Source of the DNA: an uncultured Lachnospiraceae bacterium
Lineage (GTDB): Bacteria > Bacillota > Clostridia > Lachnospirales > Lachnospiraceae
NCBI GenBank assembly: GCA_910578645.1
Contig: CAJTQI010000001.1
Coordinates: forward strand, 62,001 to 126,000
Length of the DNA: 64,000 nucleotides
Reading direction: 5' to 3'
Every line of letters starts with the position of its first letter. Positions within the stretch are counted from its first letter, which is position 1. A program made the translations under genes and the position numbers. A model generated the notes under the pieces. That model saw only the letters and a list, made by a program, of their open reading frames with translations. It was not told the origin of the DNA and made no database searches. Positions 17,316-25,571 of this stretch are shown here, in pieces.

Positions 17316-18007
17316 GACAAATTTGTCAAAAACATATTTTGGTGATAGAGGATGACAGGGCGCTAAATGAGGGCATTGCCTTCGCGCTGGGACGGGAAGG
17401 GTATACGGTCCACAGGGCATATTCGCTCAAAGAAGCAAAAAGCTGCCTGAAGCAGAGGATGAACCTGATTCTTCTTGACATCAATCTGCCCGACGGAGAC
17501 GGCAGGGATTTCCTACAGGATGTGTTGGTGGGCCAGCCCGTGCCTGTGCTTCTTTTGACGGCCAGGGATTCTGAAGGCGATATGGTAAAAGGGTTCCAGG
17601 CAGGGTGCGATGATTATATTACGAAGCCTTTTTCTATGACAGTGCTTCTTATGAAAATAGGGGCGGTGCTTAGACGCAGTGAGGGAGCCTCCAGACAGAT
17701 TTATGTAAATGGAGGGCTTGTGTATGATTTTGAAAGCAAGCAGTTGACAAAAGGCGGGGATGCGGTGGAACTGACGGCATTAGAATGCAGGCTGCTTGAG
17801 TTTTTTCTCCATAACAGGGGGATTGTGCTGACCAGAGAAACGCTTCTTGCACGGATTTGGGACGAAGACGAGCGGTTTGTGGAGGACAGGACATTGAATG
17901 TCACGATACGCAGGCTGCGTAAGAAGGTGGAGGACAGCCCGGAGCAGCCTGCATATATCAAGACGGTATTTGGTTTGGGTTACAAATGGGAGGACGGACA
18001 GTCATGA
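17312..18007 (+). CDS. OmpR-family response regulator
   Basis: A 231-residue regulator. The receiver has the acidic pair VIEDD, the phospho-acceptor in LILLDINLPDGDG, the Thr in LLLTARD and the Lys in DYITKPF. The winged-helix domain from about 130 contains LTALECRLLEFFLHNRG and RTLNVTIRRLRKKVE. It overlaps the permease by four bases and its own stop overlaps the kinase start (ATGA). It probably controls the upstream exporter operon together with that kinase. Confidence 0.95.
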   Translation: MRQICQKHILVIEDDRALNEGIAFALGREGYTVHRAYSLKEAKSCLKQRMNLILLDINLPDGDGRDFLQDVLVGQPVPVLLLTARDSEGDMVKGFQAGCDDYITKPFSMTVLLMKIGAVLRRSEGASRQIYVNGGLVYDFESKQLTKGGDAVELTALECRLLEFFLHNRGIVLTRETLLARIWDEDERFVEDRTLNVTIRRLRKKVEDSPEQPAYIKTVFGLGYKWEDGQS

Positions 18008-19077
18008 GACGTGGATTTTTGTATCGGCTGCGCAGGGATACGGATATGGTTTGGAAAGGCGGTATGAGCGTGATGCTCATACTGCTTTTGTTGTGTATGG
18101 GAGGCATAAGACTGGCAGTGAAGGATGAGAGCCTGTTTGTCAGGACAGGGCAGTGTATGAGAATTATGGCTGTATACGGGGTACTGTGTCTGGCAATTTT
18201 TGCAGGAATGTATTTCGTGATTGTGCGGCAGGTAAGCAGTGTGCTATACAGGTTTGGCGGTATGATTGAGAGCCTGGCCGACGGACGGCCGCAAGAGGTA
18301 TTTCCGGTGGGCGGCGATACCATCCTGTCCAGGCTGCAAAACCAGCTTATGCGACTTTATGATATTCTGCGTTCCTATGAAGAGCGGGAACAACAGATGC
18401 GCAGACAGCTTGACGAAAATATCGGAGACTTGGTGCATCAACTGAATACGCCTGTCACAAACGTCAGGCTGTATGCAGGATTCTTGGGGAGAGACGACTT
18501 GACGGCGCAGGAGAAAAATCGTTTTTTGAGATACCTGGAAGAGCAGGCGCAGAAGTTATCCTGGCTGGGGGAAAGCTTTTCCAAGATATCCCGTCTGGAG
18601 ACAGGGATTATCCGCCTGAAACCAAAATGGCAGAGCCTGGAACCTGTGATTTTGCAGGCCGTAGGGCAGGTTATGGAGAAAGCCCAGACGCGCGGTATGG
18701 ATATTGTACTAAAAGGTGATGTGCAGTCCATAGTCCTGGCGGACGCCAAATGGACGGAGGAGGCGGTTTTTAATGTGTTGGACAATGCGGTAAAGTATGG
18801 GGATGCGGGCAGCACCATTGAGATTGAGGTGGCATGTCTTACCCATTATGCCAGTGTAGCCGTGAGAAACAGCGGCGTTTGTATCAGACAGGAAGAATAT
18901 CATAAACTTTTTTGGCGTTTTTTCAGGGGAAAGGAGGTTGGAGACAAGGAAGGCTCCGGGTTGGGACTGTATATCGTGCGGAAAATTCTTGAAGAAGAGA
19001 AGGGATACGCTACGGCCGGGAGGACATCTGACGGGAGGACGGAATTTACAATTTATTTAACTTATAAAAATAGATAG
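18004..19077 (+). CDS. Short intramembrane-sensing histidine kinase
   Basis: A 357-residue kinase with two transmembrane helices (about 19-38 and 54-76) separated by a loop of about 16 residues, as in BceS-type kinases that sense through a partner transporter. The dimerisation box reads DLVHQLNTPVTNVRL with His145. The usual HQLKTP Lys is Asn here. The ATPase domain shows NVLDNAVKYGD and GSGLGLYIVRKI. GGGAGG at 17988-17993 supports the ATG at 18004. It is the partner of the preceding regulator and probably reads the activity of the FtsX permease. No promoter-like gap separates it from the exporter genes. Confidence 0.92.
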   Translation: MRRGFLYRLRRDTDMVWKGGMSVMLILLLLCMGGIRLAVKDESLFVRTGQCMRIMAVYGVLCLAIFAGMYFVIVRQVSSVLYRFGGMIESLADGRPQEVFPVGGDTILSRLQNQLMRLYDILRSYEEREQQMRRQLDENIGDLVHQLNTPVTNVRLYAGFLGRDDLTAQEKNRFLRYLEEQAQKLSWLGESFSKISRLETGIIRLKPKWQSLEPVILQAVGQVMEKAQTRGMDIVLKGDVQSIVLADAKWTEEAVFNVLDNAVKYGDAGSTIEIEVACLTHYASVAVRNSGVCIRQEEYHKLFWRFFRGKEVGDKEGSGLGLYIVRKILEEEKGYATAGRTSDGRTEFTIYLTYKNR

Positions 19078-19144
19078 AATCTCTTGGAAATCCATGGTAA
19101 AATAGTACTAGATGCATATAGGTATGGATGGATAGGAGAATGCT

Positions 19145-21142
19145 ATGAAAAGCTTAAGAGGAAAACTGATTTTAGAAACATGCATTATCTGTGTGATTTG
19201 CCTTGGAATTGCCTCCTTTATGAATTACATGAGCACCTCGGAGGAACTCTGGGATAAAGAGAGAGAAAGTGCACAGTCCCTGGCGGAAAAAAGCGCTGAT
19301 AAAATCGAACTTTGGATTAGGGAACAAGAAATTTTTCTGGATACGGTCGCGGACACGGTAGGAATCGAAGGCAAGACAGAACAGGAACCTCTGCTTGTAT
19401 ATCTTACCCAGCTTTTGGAGAGCTACAATGAGGACAATGTACTGTATGATATTTATTATGTCAGTGAAGATAACCAGATGACGGCGGCAAGCGGCTATGT
19501 GCCGGAACCAGGCATTGATTTTACCGAGCGGGCCTGGTATGTGGGCGCAGCCCGGGGGAATGGGGTTTACTACGCGGCTCCGTACAGGGATGCGGATTCC
19601 GGAAGAATGGTCATAACGCTGGCACGCAAAGTCATGGTTAACGGGGAGTTGGCAGGCGTTCTCGCAGAAGATATTTTTATTGATACGATTGTGGATATGG
19701 TGAATAAATGTAAGGTGCCGGACAATAGCTACGCTATGTTACTTGACCAGAATATGGGACTTGTAGTACATCCGAATGAAGCATACGGGTATGTGAACGA
19801 TGAACCGGTTGCCATTGACACGCTGCCGGGGAATCCCTACGGGGAGATTATCAGTTCTCTGGAATCGGGCAATCTTGTGGGCGCTTGTGAGAAGGACTAT
19901 GACCAGGTAGGACGAATGATTTTTACCGCAAAAGTCCCTTCCTGTAGTTGGGTGCTTGCCATTGCGGTTGACCAGAAAGTGCTGAATGCCGATATTATGA
20001 CTATGGTACAAGGTTTTGTAGTGGCCATTGTTATTTCTTTCGTAATTTGTCTTGTGATAGTGCGTATCACAACATCCAAGATTGTGATGCCTTTAAAGAA
20101 GCTGTTAAAGGCAGTGAAAGCAAAGGATATCTCGCAGCAGGTTGAGGTGGAAAGCCGGGATGAGATTGGGAGGCTTTCCAAAGGGTTTAACGATATGATG
20201 GGCAGTATCAGGGAAATTGTGGAAATTTCCGGGGAGGCTGTTGACAATATCAGGGAGTCGTCCGGTATCTTAACAGATATCAGTGATGAGGTGGTTGGCA
20301 GCGCTGACCGGGTTAAGAAGGAAATGGAACATATTTCCGAGAATGTGGGGATGCAGAATGGGAGCGTTGCACAGGGAAGGATGAAACTGGAGCAGTTCCA
20401 GAATCAGATTGACCAGTTCCAAGGCCAGTTCCAGGATGTGCGGAATATCGTAGGCGAGGTCAATGCAAAGATTGTTGACAGTACGGAGACGGCTATGGAA
20501 CTGGAAACATCGGCCAATGCATCCATGGAAAATATGGAGAAGCTCCAGACAGGGATAGTGGCTTTGGAAGAGAAATCACAGTACATTACAGATATTATTT
20601 CTACAATTACACGTATATCATCCCGGACAAATATGCTTGCCCTGAATGCTTCGATTGAGGCGGCCAGTGCAGGAGAAGCAGGCAAAGGTTTTGCTGTTGT
20701 GGCCGAGGAGGTTCGCAGCCTGGCAGAGCAGACAAAGCACGCAACCGAGAATATCAGACAACTTATCGGGGAAATCCAGTCTCAGATTGACGAGACGGTG
20801 ACCGAGATAGGGGGCGTGGCAGAGTTATTTTCACGCAATTCCCGGGTGACCGGCAAAGTGCGGGCTGCGTTTGCCGAAATTGCAGATTCCGTTGCGGATA
20901 TTGACCGTCGCAATATGACGCTGTATGATGGACTTGCAGGATTTGTGGCGGCCAAAGAAGACATTACCGGGGCTTTTGGCAGCATAGACGGCGGTTTGGA
21001 TAACTGCCTTACATACTCTGGGGAAGCGATGCAGATTTCCACACAACAGACGGAATCTGTGTCTCAGTTAAAAGATTTTGCCAGAAGATTGGACGGATTG
21101 GCGGAGGCATTGACTGATAAAGTGAATACTTTTCACATTTAA
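19145..21142 (+). CDS. Methyl-accepting chemotaxis protein
   Basis: A 665-residue transmembrane receptor. It has a first helix at about 7-27, an extracellular dCache-like ligand domain (about 30-280, with DFTERAWYVGA and the Y-Y-A-A-P-Y-R-D region), a second helix at about 283-305 and a HAMP segment. The cytoplasmic signalling rod has the hairpin tip SRTNMLALNASIEAASAGEA followed by GKGFAVVAEEVRSLAEQTK. AGGAG precedes the ATG. It signals through CheA/CheW, none of which is in the window. The ligand is not predictable; dCache domains often bind amino acids or other small metabolites. Confidence 0.94.
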   Translation: MKSLRGKLILETCIICVICLGIASFMNYMSTSEELWDKERESAQSLAEKSADKIELWIREQEIFLDTVADTVGIEGKTEQEPLLVYLTQLLESYNEDNVLYDIYYVSEDNQMTAASGYVPEPGIDFTERAWYVGAARGNGVYYAAPYRDADSGRMVITLARKVMVNGELAGVLAEDIFIDTIVDMVNKCKVPDNSYAMLLDQNMGLVVHPNEAYGYVNDEPVAIDTLPGNPYGEIISSLESGNLVGACEKDYDQVGRMIFTAKVPSCSWVLAIAVDQKVLNADIMTMVQGFVVAIVISFVICLVIVRITTSKIVMPLKKLLKAVKAKDISQQVEVESRDEIGRLSKGFNDMMGSIREIVEISGEAVDNIRESSGILTDISDEVVGSADRVKKEMEHISENVGMQNGSVAQGRMKLEQFQNQIDQFQGQFQDVRNIVGEVNAKIVDSTETAMELETSANASMENMEKLQTGIVALEEKSQYITDIISTITRISSRTNMLALNASIEAASAGEAGKGFAVVAEEVRSLAEQTKHATENIRQLIGEIQSQIDETVTEIGGVAELFSRNSRVTGKVRAAFAEIADSVADIDRRNMTLYDGLAGFVAAKEDITGAFGSIDGGLDNCLTYSGEAMQISTQQTESVSQLKDFARRLDGLAEALTDKVNTFHI

Positions 21143-21319
21143 GTGCAAAAGATACCTAAAAATATGCAATGTGTTCCATAGTGCCTTGCAGTGGAAATAT
21201 CTTTGGTATAATACAGTACCGTATGGATTGGAGCTATATTAGGCAGTGGGCGAAAAGGGCTGTTGCGTGACAGTCCTTCGTATTCAAAGATATTTTATAA
21301 CATCCTTGGAGAGGTAAAT

Positions 21320-22687
21320 ATGGAAAAATTTGTTTTATCACAGTCAGTGGAACCAAAAGCGGAAACAAAAATGTGGGAATTTTATGAGGAATTGAAGGAA
21401 ATTGTATATGTTTCGGATGTAGATAGCCATGAACTGGTCTATATGAACCGTTGGGCACGGGAGCTTTATGGAATTAGCAGCATGGACGAGATTAAGGGCA
21501 AGAAATGCTATGAAGTGCTGTCAGGAAGCGGCGTTCCTTGTGCCACGTGCAACTGTGACAAACTGCAAGAGGGTATTTGGACTGAGAAAGTTAAGTATTA
21601 TCCGGTGCTTAAGAAGAAGCTGTCGTCGAAAGATACATTGGTAAAGTATGAGGGCAGGCGTTGTCGGTTTGACCTGTCGGTGGAAGTGAGTGACAGAGAA
21701 CAAAGCGATACGGCGTATGAAGCAAACGAGGTCATGGTCAATGAAGGGCTTAGAATCTCTCTGGCGGCACATACACCGGAAAAGTCTATTGCTGCCTTGT
21801 TGGAATATTTGGGACAATCACTGGACAGTGAGCGGGTTTACATATTTGAGGAAGCAGATGGCAAAACTTTTGACAACACTTATGAGTGGTGTGCCAAGGG
21901 TGTTGTCCCACAAAAAGATAACCTTCAGAACGTGCCCTACAAGGTGGTAAGCCTGTGGTATCAGAAATTTAATAAGGGTGAAAACATCATCATCAAGAAT
22001 TTGGAGAGTGTCCGTGAAAGTGACAGAGAAGCCTATGAATGTCTTATGCCGCAGAATGTACAGTCACTGGTGGTCAGTCCGCTTGTCAGCGAGGGGAGAA
22101 TTGTGGGCTTTTATGGGGTAGATAATCCACCGGAGAAGTCTATGGAGCATATTAAGACGCTTCTCCAGATTCTTGGGCATTTTATTGTGGCGCTTCTCCA
22201 TCGGAGAAATCATGTGCGCCGCCTGGAGGAATTATGTTTTCATGACCAATTGACAGGACTTGAAAACAGACACGCTGCACATGATTATATAGCCAGCGTG
22301 AAAGAGGAAGAGAGTATCGGCATTGTATATTGTGATGTTATGGGATTAAAGAGGGCGAACGATACCGAAGGGCATCAGGCGGGAGACAAGCTTTTAATAC
22401 GTGCCAGTGAGTGTTTGAAAAAAATATTTGGAGAGTATAGGTTGTTTCGCGTGGGCGGGGATGAATTTATTGCATTGTGTACCGGCATAGAAGAAGAGGA
22501 GCTTTCTAAGAGAGTGGAGCGGCTGAAGGTGGATATGTGCAAAAAGTATGCGCCGATGTCCATTGGCTGCGTATGGTCTGCCGACAGCCGGGAAAGTATA
22601 GATAAGATGCTTACGGTTGCGGATAACCGGATGTACGAGAATAAAAGAATGCTGTATGCAACGGAATACAAGGATTTGGCAAGATGA
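21320..22687 (+). CDS. PAS-GAF-GGDEF diguanylate cyclase
   Basis: A 455-residue soluble signalling protein. A PAS-like segment (about 15-130, IVYVSDVDSHELVYMNRWAR, with a Cys cluster PCATCNC that could bind metal or redox ligands) is followed by a GAF domain (about 155-305) and a GGDEF domain with the intact motif VGGDEF at 379-383 and DVMGLKRAND as the helix of the active site. The product should be cyclic di-GMP. The usual RxxD inhibitory site before GGDEF is not visible. GGAGAGG precedes the ATG at 21320; the in-frame ATG at 21263 lacks a site. It lies downstream of the chemotaxis receptor with a TATAAT box at 21207-21212. Confidence 0.92.
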   Translation: MEKFVLSQSVEPKAETKMWEFYEELKEIVYVSDVDSHELVYMNRWARELYGISSMDEIKGKKCYEVLSGSGVPCATCNCDKLQEGIWTEKVKYYPVLKKKLSSKDTLVKYEGRRCRFDLSVEVSDREQSDTAYEANEVMVNEGLRISLAAHTPEKSIAALLEYLGQSLDSERVYIFEEADGKTFDNTYEWCAKGVVPQKDNLQNVPYKVVSLWYQKFNKGENIIIKNLESVRESDREAYECLMPQNVQSLVVSPLVSEGRIVGFYGVDNPPEKSMEHIKTLLQILGHFIVALLHRRNHVRRLEELCFHDQLTGLENRHAAHDYIASVKEEESIGIVYCDVMGLKRANDTEGHQAGDKLLIRASECLKKIFGEYRLFRVGGDEFIALCTGIEEEELSKRVERLKVDMCKKYAPMSIGCVWSADSRESIDKMLTVADNRMYENKRMLYATEYKDLAR

Positions 22688-22723
22688 GCCGGAGCCATGA
22701 AGTGCCCTGGCGTGGAGGTAAAA

Positions 22724-23308
22724 ATGGAATATACTGACGGTAAGAGGCGCTGCTTTTGGGCAAACACGAAAAATGAATTGTACGTTAAATACCATGATGA
22801 GGAATGGGGGCGGCCGGTGCATGATGACCACCGGCTGTTTGAAATGCTGCTATTAGAATCTTTCCAGGCAGGATTGTCATGGGAGTGTGTGCTGAATAAA
22901 CGGGAAGCTTTCCGGCGTGCATTCGATGAATTTGAACTGGACAAGGTATGCAGTTACGGTGAGGAGAAGACGGAGGAGCTTAGGCAGGATGCAGGAATTA
23001 TCCGCAACCGGAGGAAGATTGAGGCAGCCGTGAAAAATGCCAGGGTGTTCCGGGATATTGTAGCGGAATATGGGAGTTTCTCTGCGTATCTGTGGGGATA
23101 TACGGAAGGAAAAATTTTGTATGAGAATGACAAGACCAGTTCGCCTTTGTCTGACAGGATATCGAAGGACTTAAAGAAGAGAGGTATGTCTTTTGTAGGA
23201 ACAACGATTATATATGCTTACCTGCAGGCTGTGGGAATCATCAATTCTCATGAAGAGGGATGTTTCCTTTGCAGGCAGCACAAAAACGAAAAGGAAGTTC
23301 AAGATTGA
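22724..23308 (+). CDS. tag: DNA-3-methyladenine glycosylase I
   Basis: A 194-residue base-excision repair enzyme removing 3-methyladenine from DNA. The family pattern is clear: RCFWA near the N-terminus, YHDEEWGRPVHDD, LLLESFQAGLSWECVLNKR, and a C-terminal NSHEEGCFLC. The Cys10, His24 and C-terminal His/Cys residues match the zinc-binding residues of Tag. GGAGG lies before the ATG at 22724, better than the ATG at 22697. It is followed 47 bases later by nth, making a small DNA-repair pair. Confidence 0.95.
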   Translation: MEYTDGKRRCFWANTKNELYVKYHDEEWGRPVHDDHRLFEMLLLESFQAGLSWECVLNKREAFRRAFDEFELDKVCSYGEEKTEELRQDAGIIRNRRKIEAAVKNARVFRDIVAEYGSFSAYLWGYTEGKILYENDKTSSPLSDRISKDLKKRGMSFVGTTIIYAYLQAVGIINSHEEGCFLCRQHKNEKEVQD

Positions 23309-23355
23309 CATACCCTCAGTTTACATATGGATAAAGACAGGGAGAGCGACGGCAT

Positions 23356-23991
23356 ATGAGAAAAAAAGAATTGGCCCTTGAGGTGATAGAAAGACTGAAA
23401 AAGGAATATCCGGATGCGGATTGTTCTCTGGAATATGACCAGGCATGGAAATTACTCGTCAGTGTACGTCTGGCAGCACAGTGTACCGATGCAAGAGTCA
23501 ACGTGGTAGTGGAAAAATTGTATGAGAAGTACCCGGATGTGGCGTCTCTTGCGGAGGCTCCTGTGGAAGAGATAGAGAAAATTGTACGCCCTTGCGGTCT
23601 GGGTAACAGTAAAGCGAGGGATATCAGCGCGTGTATGAAGATGTTGCAGGACGAGTATGGGGGTAAGGTGCCGGAGGATTTCGATAAGCTTCTTAAGCTT
23701 CCCGGTGTTGGGAGGAAAAGCGCAAACCTGATTATGGGCGATGTGTTCGGTAAACCGGCAATCGTGACGGATACCCATTGTATCCGGTTATGTAACAGGA
23801 TTGGATTAGTGGATGATATCAAAGAGCCAAAAAAAGTGGAAATGGCGTTGTGGAAAATTATTCCGCCGGAAGAAGGAAGCGATTTCTGCCATAGGTTAGT
23901 CTGGCATGGCAGGGAAGTATGCACGGCCAGGACGACTCCTTACTGCGATAAATGCTGCCTGCAGGATATTTGCAAGCAGCATGGCATATAA
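23356..23991 (+). CDS. nth: Endonuclease III (DNA glycosylase/AP lyase)
   Basis: A 211-residue HhH-GPD enzyme that removes oxidised pyrimidines and cuts abasic sites. The helix-hairpin-helix motif KLPGVGRKSANL carries the catalytic Lys121, and Asp139 lies in IVTDTHCIRLCNR. The C-terminal iron-sulfur loop has Cys189, Cys197, Cys200 and Cys206; the first spacing is seven residues rather than the six I expect for this family. GAGAGCGAC before the ATG is a modest ribosome site. It follows tag and is convergent with the AraC gene. Confidence 0.95.
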   Translation: MRKKELALEVIERLKKEYPDADCSLEYDQAWKLLVSVRLAAQCTDARVNVVVEKLYEKYPDVASLAEAPVEEIEKIVRPCGLGNSKARDISACMKMLQDEYGGKVPEDFDKLLKLPGVGRKSANLIMGDVFGKPAIVTDTHCIRLCNRIGLVDDIKEPKKVEMALWKIIPPEEGSDFCHRLVWHGREVCTARTTPYCDKCCLQDICKQHGI

Positions 23992-24035
23992 AATTTCTTT
24001 ATGTAGATTGTATTCTCAGAGAAAAAAGCCGCTGC

Positions 24036-25091
24036 CTACGGAATCGGAATATTGAGAGAACCGTTATTTCTGGATTCACCGGACATGACTTTGTGTGCCC
24101 GGTAGTAGGTCGGCGTGCAGCCCAGAAATTTTTTAAATAACTTATTAAAATAACTTGTGCTGTTAAATCCTACAGACAGGGCTAAGTCAGCAATGGATAT
24201 CGGTTCATCAGGGTGTTTCGCCATTTTCTTGGTTGCCTCAAGGATGCGGTATCTCATCAAATATTCGAAAGGCGTCATCTGCAGCGTGCGTGCGAAGCAG
24301 CGGCAGCATTCACTCTTGCTGATATGGACGCTTTCTGCAATCTCATCTAATGAAATAGATTCGGCATGATGCGTCCGGATAAAAAGCATCGCCTGTTTTA
24401 CCCGCTGCTCGTCAAGAGATACGCGGGGCGGAGGCGCGGCTTCCAATTGTGGGAGCTGGCCCACCAATTCTGACCAGAAAAGGCATAAATACCCCTTCGT
24501 GGCAACTTCATATCCGAATGGCTTCGCCGTGTTTACGGCGATAGCATCATTGATGACGTCTAACATTCTCTCGTGCCAGGGATTTTTCTCATCCAAGACA
24601 AGCGCCTTGAATAAAGAATGGTTTTGAACCGGAAAGAGGAACTGTACTTGCAGGTAATTGCTTTTAATCCCAAAGAGGAAATCAGGGTGAAAGGCAAAGG
24701 AATAGAAAGTGCAGTTTTTATGGTTTGACGACTCAATAGAGTGCATAACGTTCTGGTTGATGATAATGCCCTGGCCCGGGTTAAGCGTGTAAGACGTATC
24801 GTCTGTGGATACTTCCGCAGTTCCTGCATCTACAATGATAATTTCTACTTCATCATGCCAGTGCCATCTAATCCTGTTCATGTATGACTTGTGAAGGTCT
24901 AAGTAAGTGACGCTGACAGGGTAGTCTAATGAGCCGTAGTCTTTCCGTTCATAGTTACCGTAGGATACTGGTGTATCCTTATGGGCAACGGAACGGGAAG
25001 GCATGTTTGCTGCAGGGAGTTCATCGGCGGACGCAATGGTATGTGCCGTATGTACTGTAAGTATGTCTGATGATTTTGAAGCTGTGGGCAT
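24036..25091 (-). CDS. AraC-family regulator with cupin sensor domain
   Basis: A 351-residue regulator with an N-terminal cupin-like ligand domain (about 60-180, with RWHWHDEVEIIIVDAG) and two AraC helix-turn-helix motifs at the C-terminus (ISLDEIAESVHISKSECCRC, then ISIADLALSVGFNSTSYFNK). On the minus strand GGAGG precedes the start at 25091 by 8 bases; an upstream in-frame start at 25145 would add 18 residues but lacks a site. It is not beside an obvious target operon. Such proteins usually sense a sugar or related small molecule. Confidence 0.9.
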   Translation of the reverse strand: MPTASKSSDILTVHTAHTIASADELPAANMPSRSVAHKDTPVSYGNYERKDYGSLDYPVSVTYLDLHKSYMNRIRWHWHDEVEIIIVDAGTAEVSTDDTSYTLNPGQGIIINQNVMHSIESSNHKNCTFYSFAFHPDFLFGIKSNYLQVQFLFPVQNHSLFKALVLDEKNPWHERMLDVINDAIAVNTAKPFGYEVATKGYLCLFWSELVGQLPQLEAAPPPRVSLDEQRVKQAMLFIRTHHAESISLDEIAESVHISKSECCRCFARTLQMTPFEYLMRYRILEATKKMAKHPDEPISIADLALSVGFNSTSYFNKLFKKFLGCTPTYYRAHKVMSGESRNNGSLNIPIP

Positions 25092-25571
25092 ACATATGTC
25101 CTCCATTTTAGATTTATGTGTTCTCGGAGTCTCCTTATGTATCAAGGATTCCGGGGCATGTGGTTAAGGGTTAAGATGCCATAAGGTGAAAGTTGTCATC
25201 TTAGTTTATAAATTGTAACTTTTGGCCCTTTAATTGGTTTGTATACGGTGGACGAGGGTAGTAATTAAGAATAAATATAATTCATTTTAGCATGGACTGA
25301 AATAGGAGTCAAAATGTGTTTTTGTGGTTTGTTCTGTCGTATTTTGGAAAATTCGCCCCGCAATGGGAAAATTAGATTGAGAAATTACATAATATATGTC
25401 GGAACGCCACAAACTTGTTTGGCGTCAGCCACAAATTTATGATTTGCGCCGCTTGTCGTGTGAAGGTTTTGAAAGGAATGGAAAATGATGTTTTGCTGCC
25501 TTGGTTATTTGAGGAAACGGTGCATATGATAGAAAGATAGAAAAAGAATATATGAGGGTAATGGCAGCATA
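25092..25571. promoter_or_regulatory. Intergenic region with candidate promoter of the protease gene
   Basis: No gene is seen in these 480 bases. A TTGGTT at 25501-25506 and TATGAT at 25525-25530 with an 18-base spacer form a plausible promoter about 40 bases upstream of the protease start. A hairpin with ACGCCA and TGGCGT arms sits near 25405-25425. The part next to the AraC gene is AT-rich and should hold its promoter. Confidence 0.4.

Noticed and set aside
21143..21180. Short similarity to 47456-47492 (GTGCAAA, ATACCT and ATGCAA in the same order)
   Set aside because: The match is short and interrupted; it may be shared promoter-region composition rather than a repeat family.
21143..21319. 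Cyclic di-GMP riboswitch before the diguanylate cyclase
   Set aside because: The conserved GEMM core was not found; only promoter-like sequence and a ribosome site are visible.
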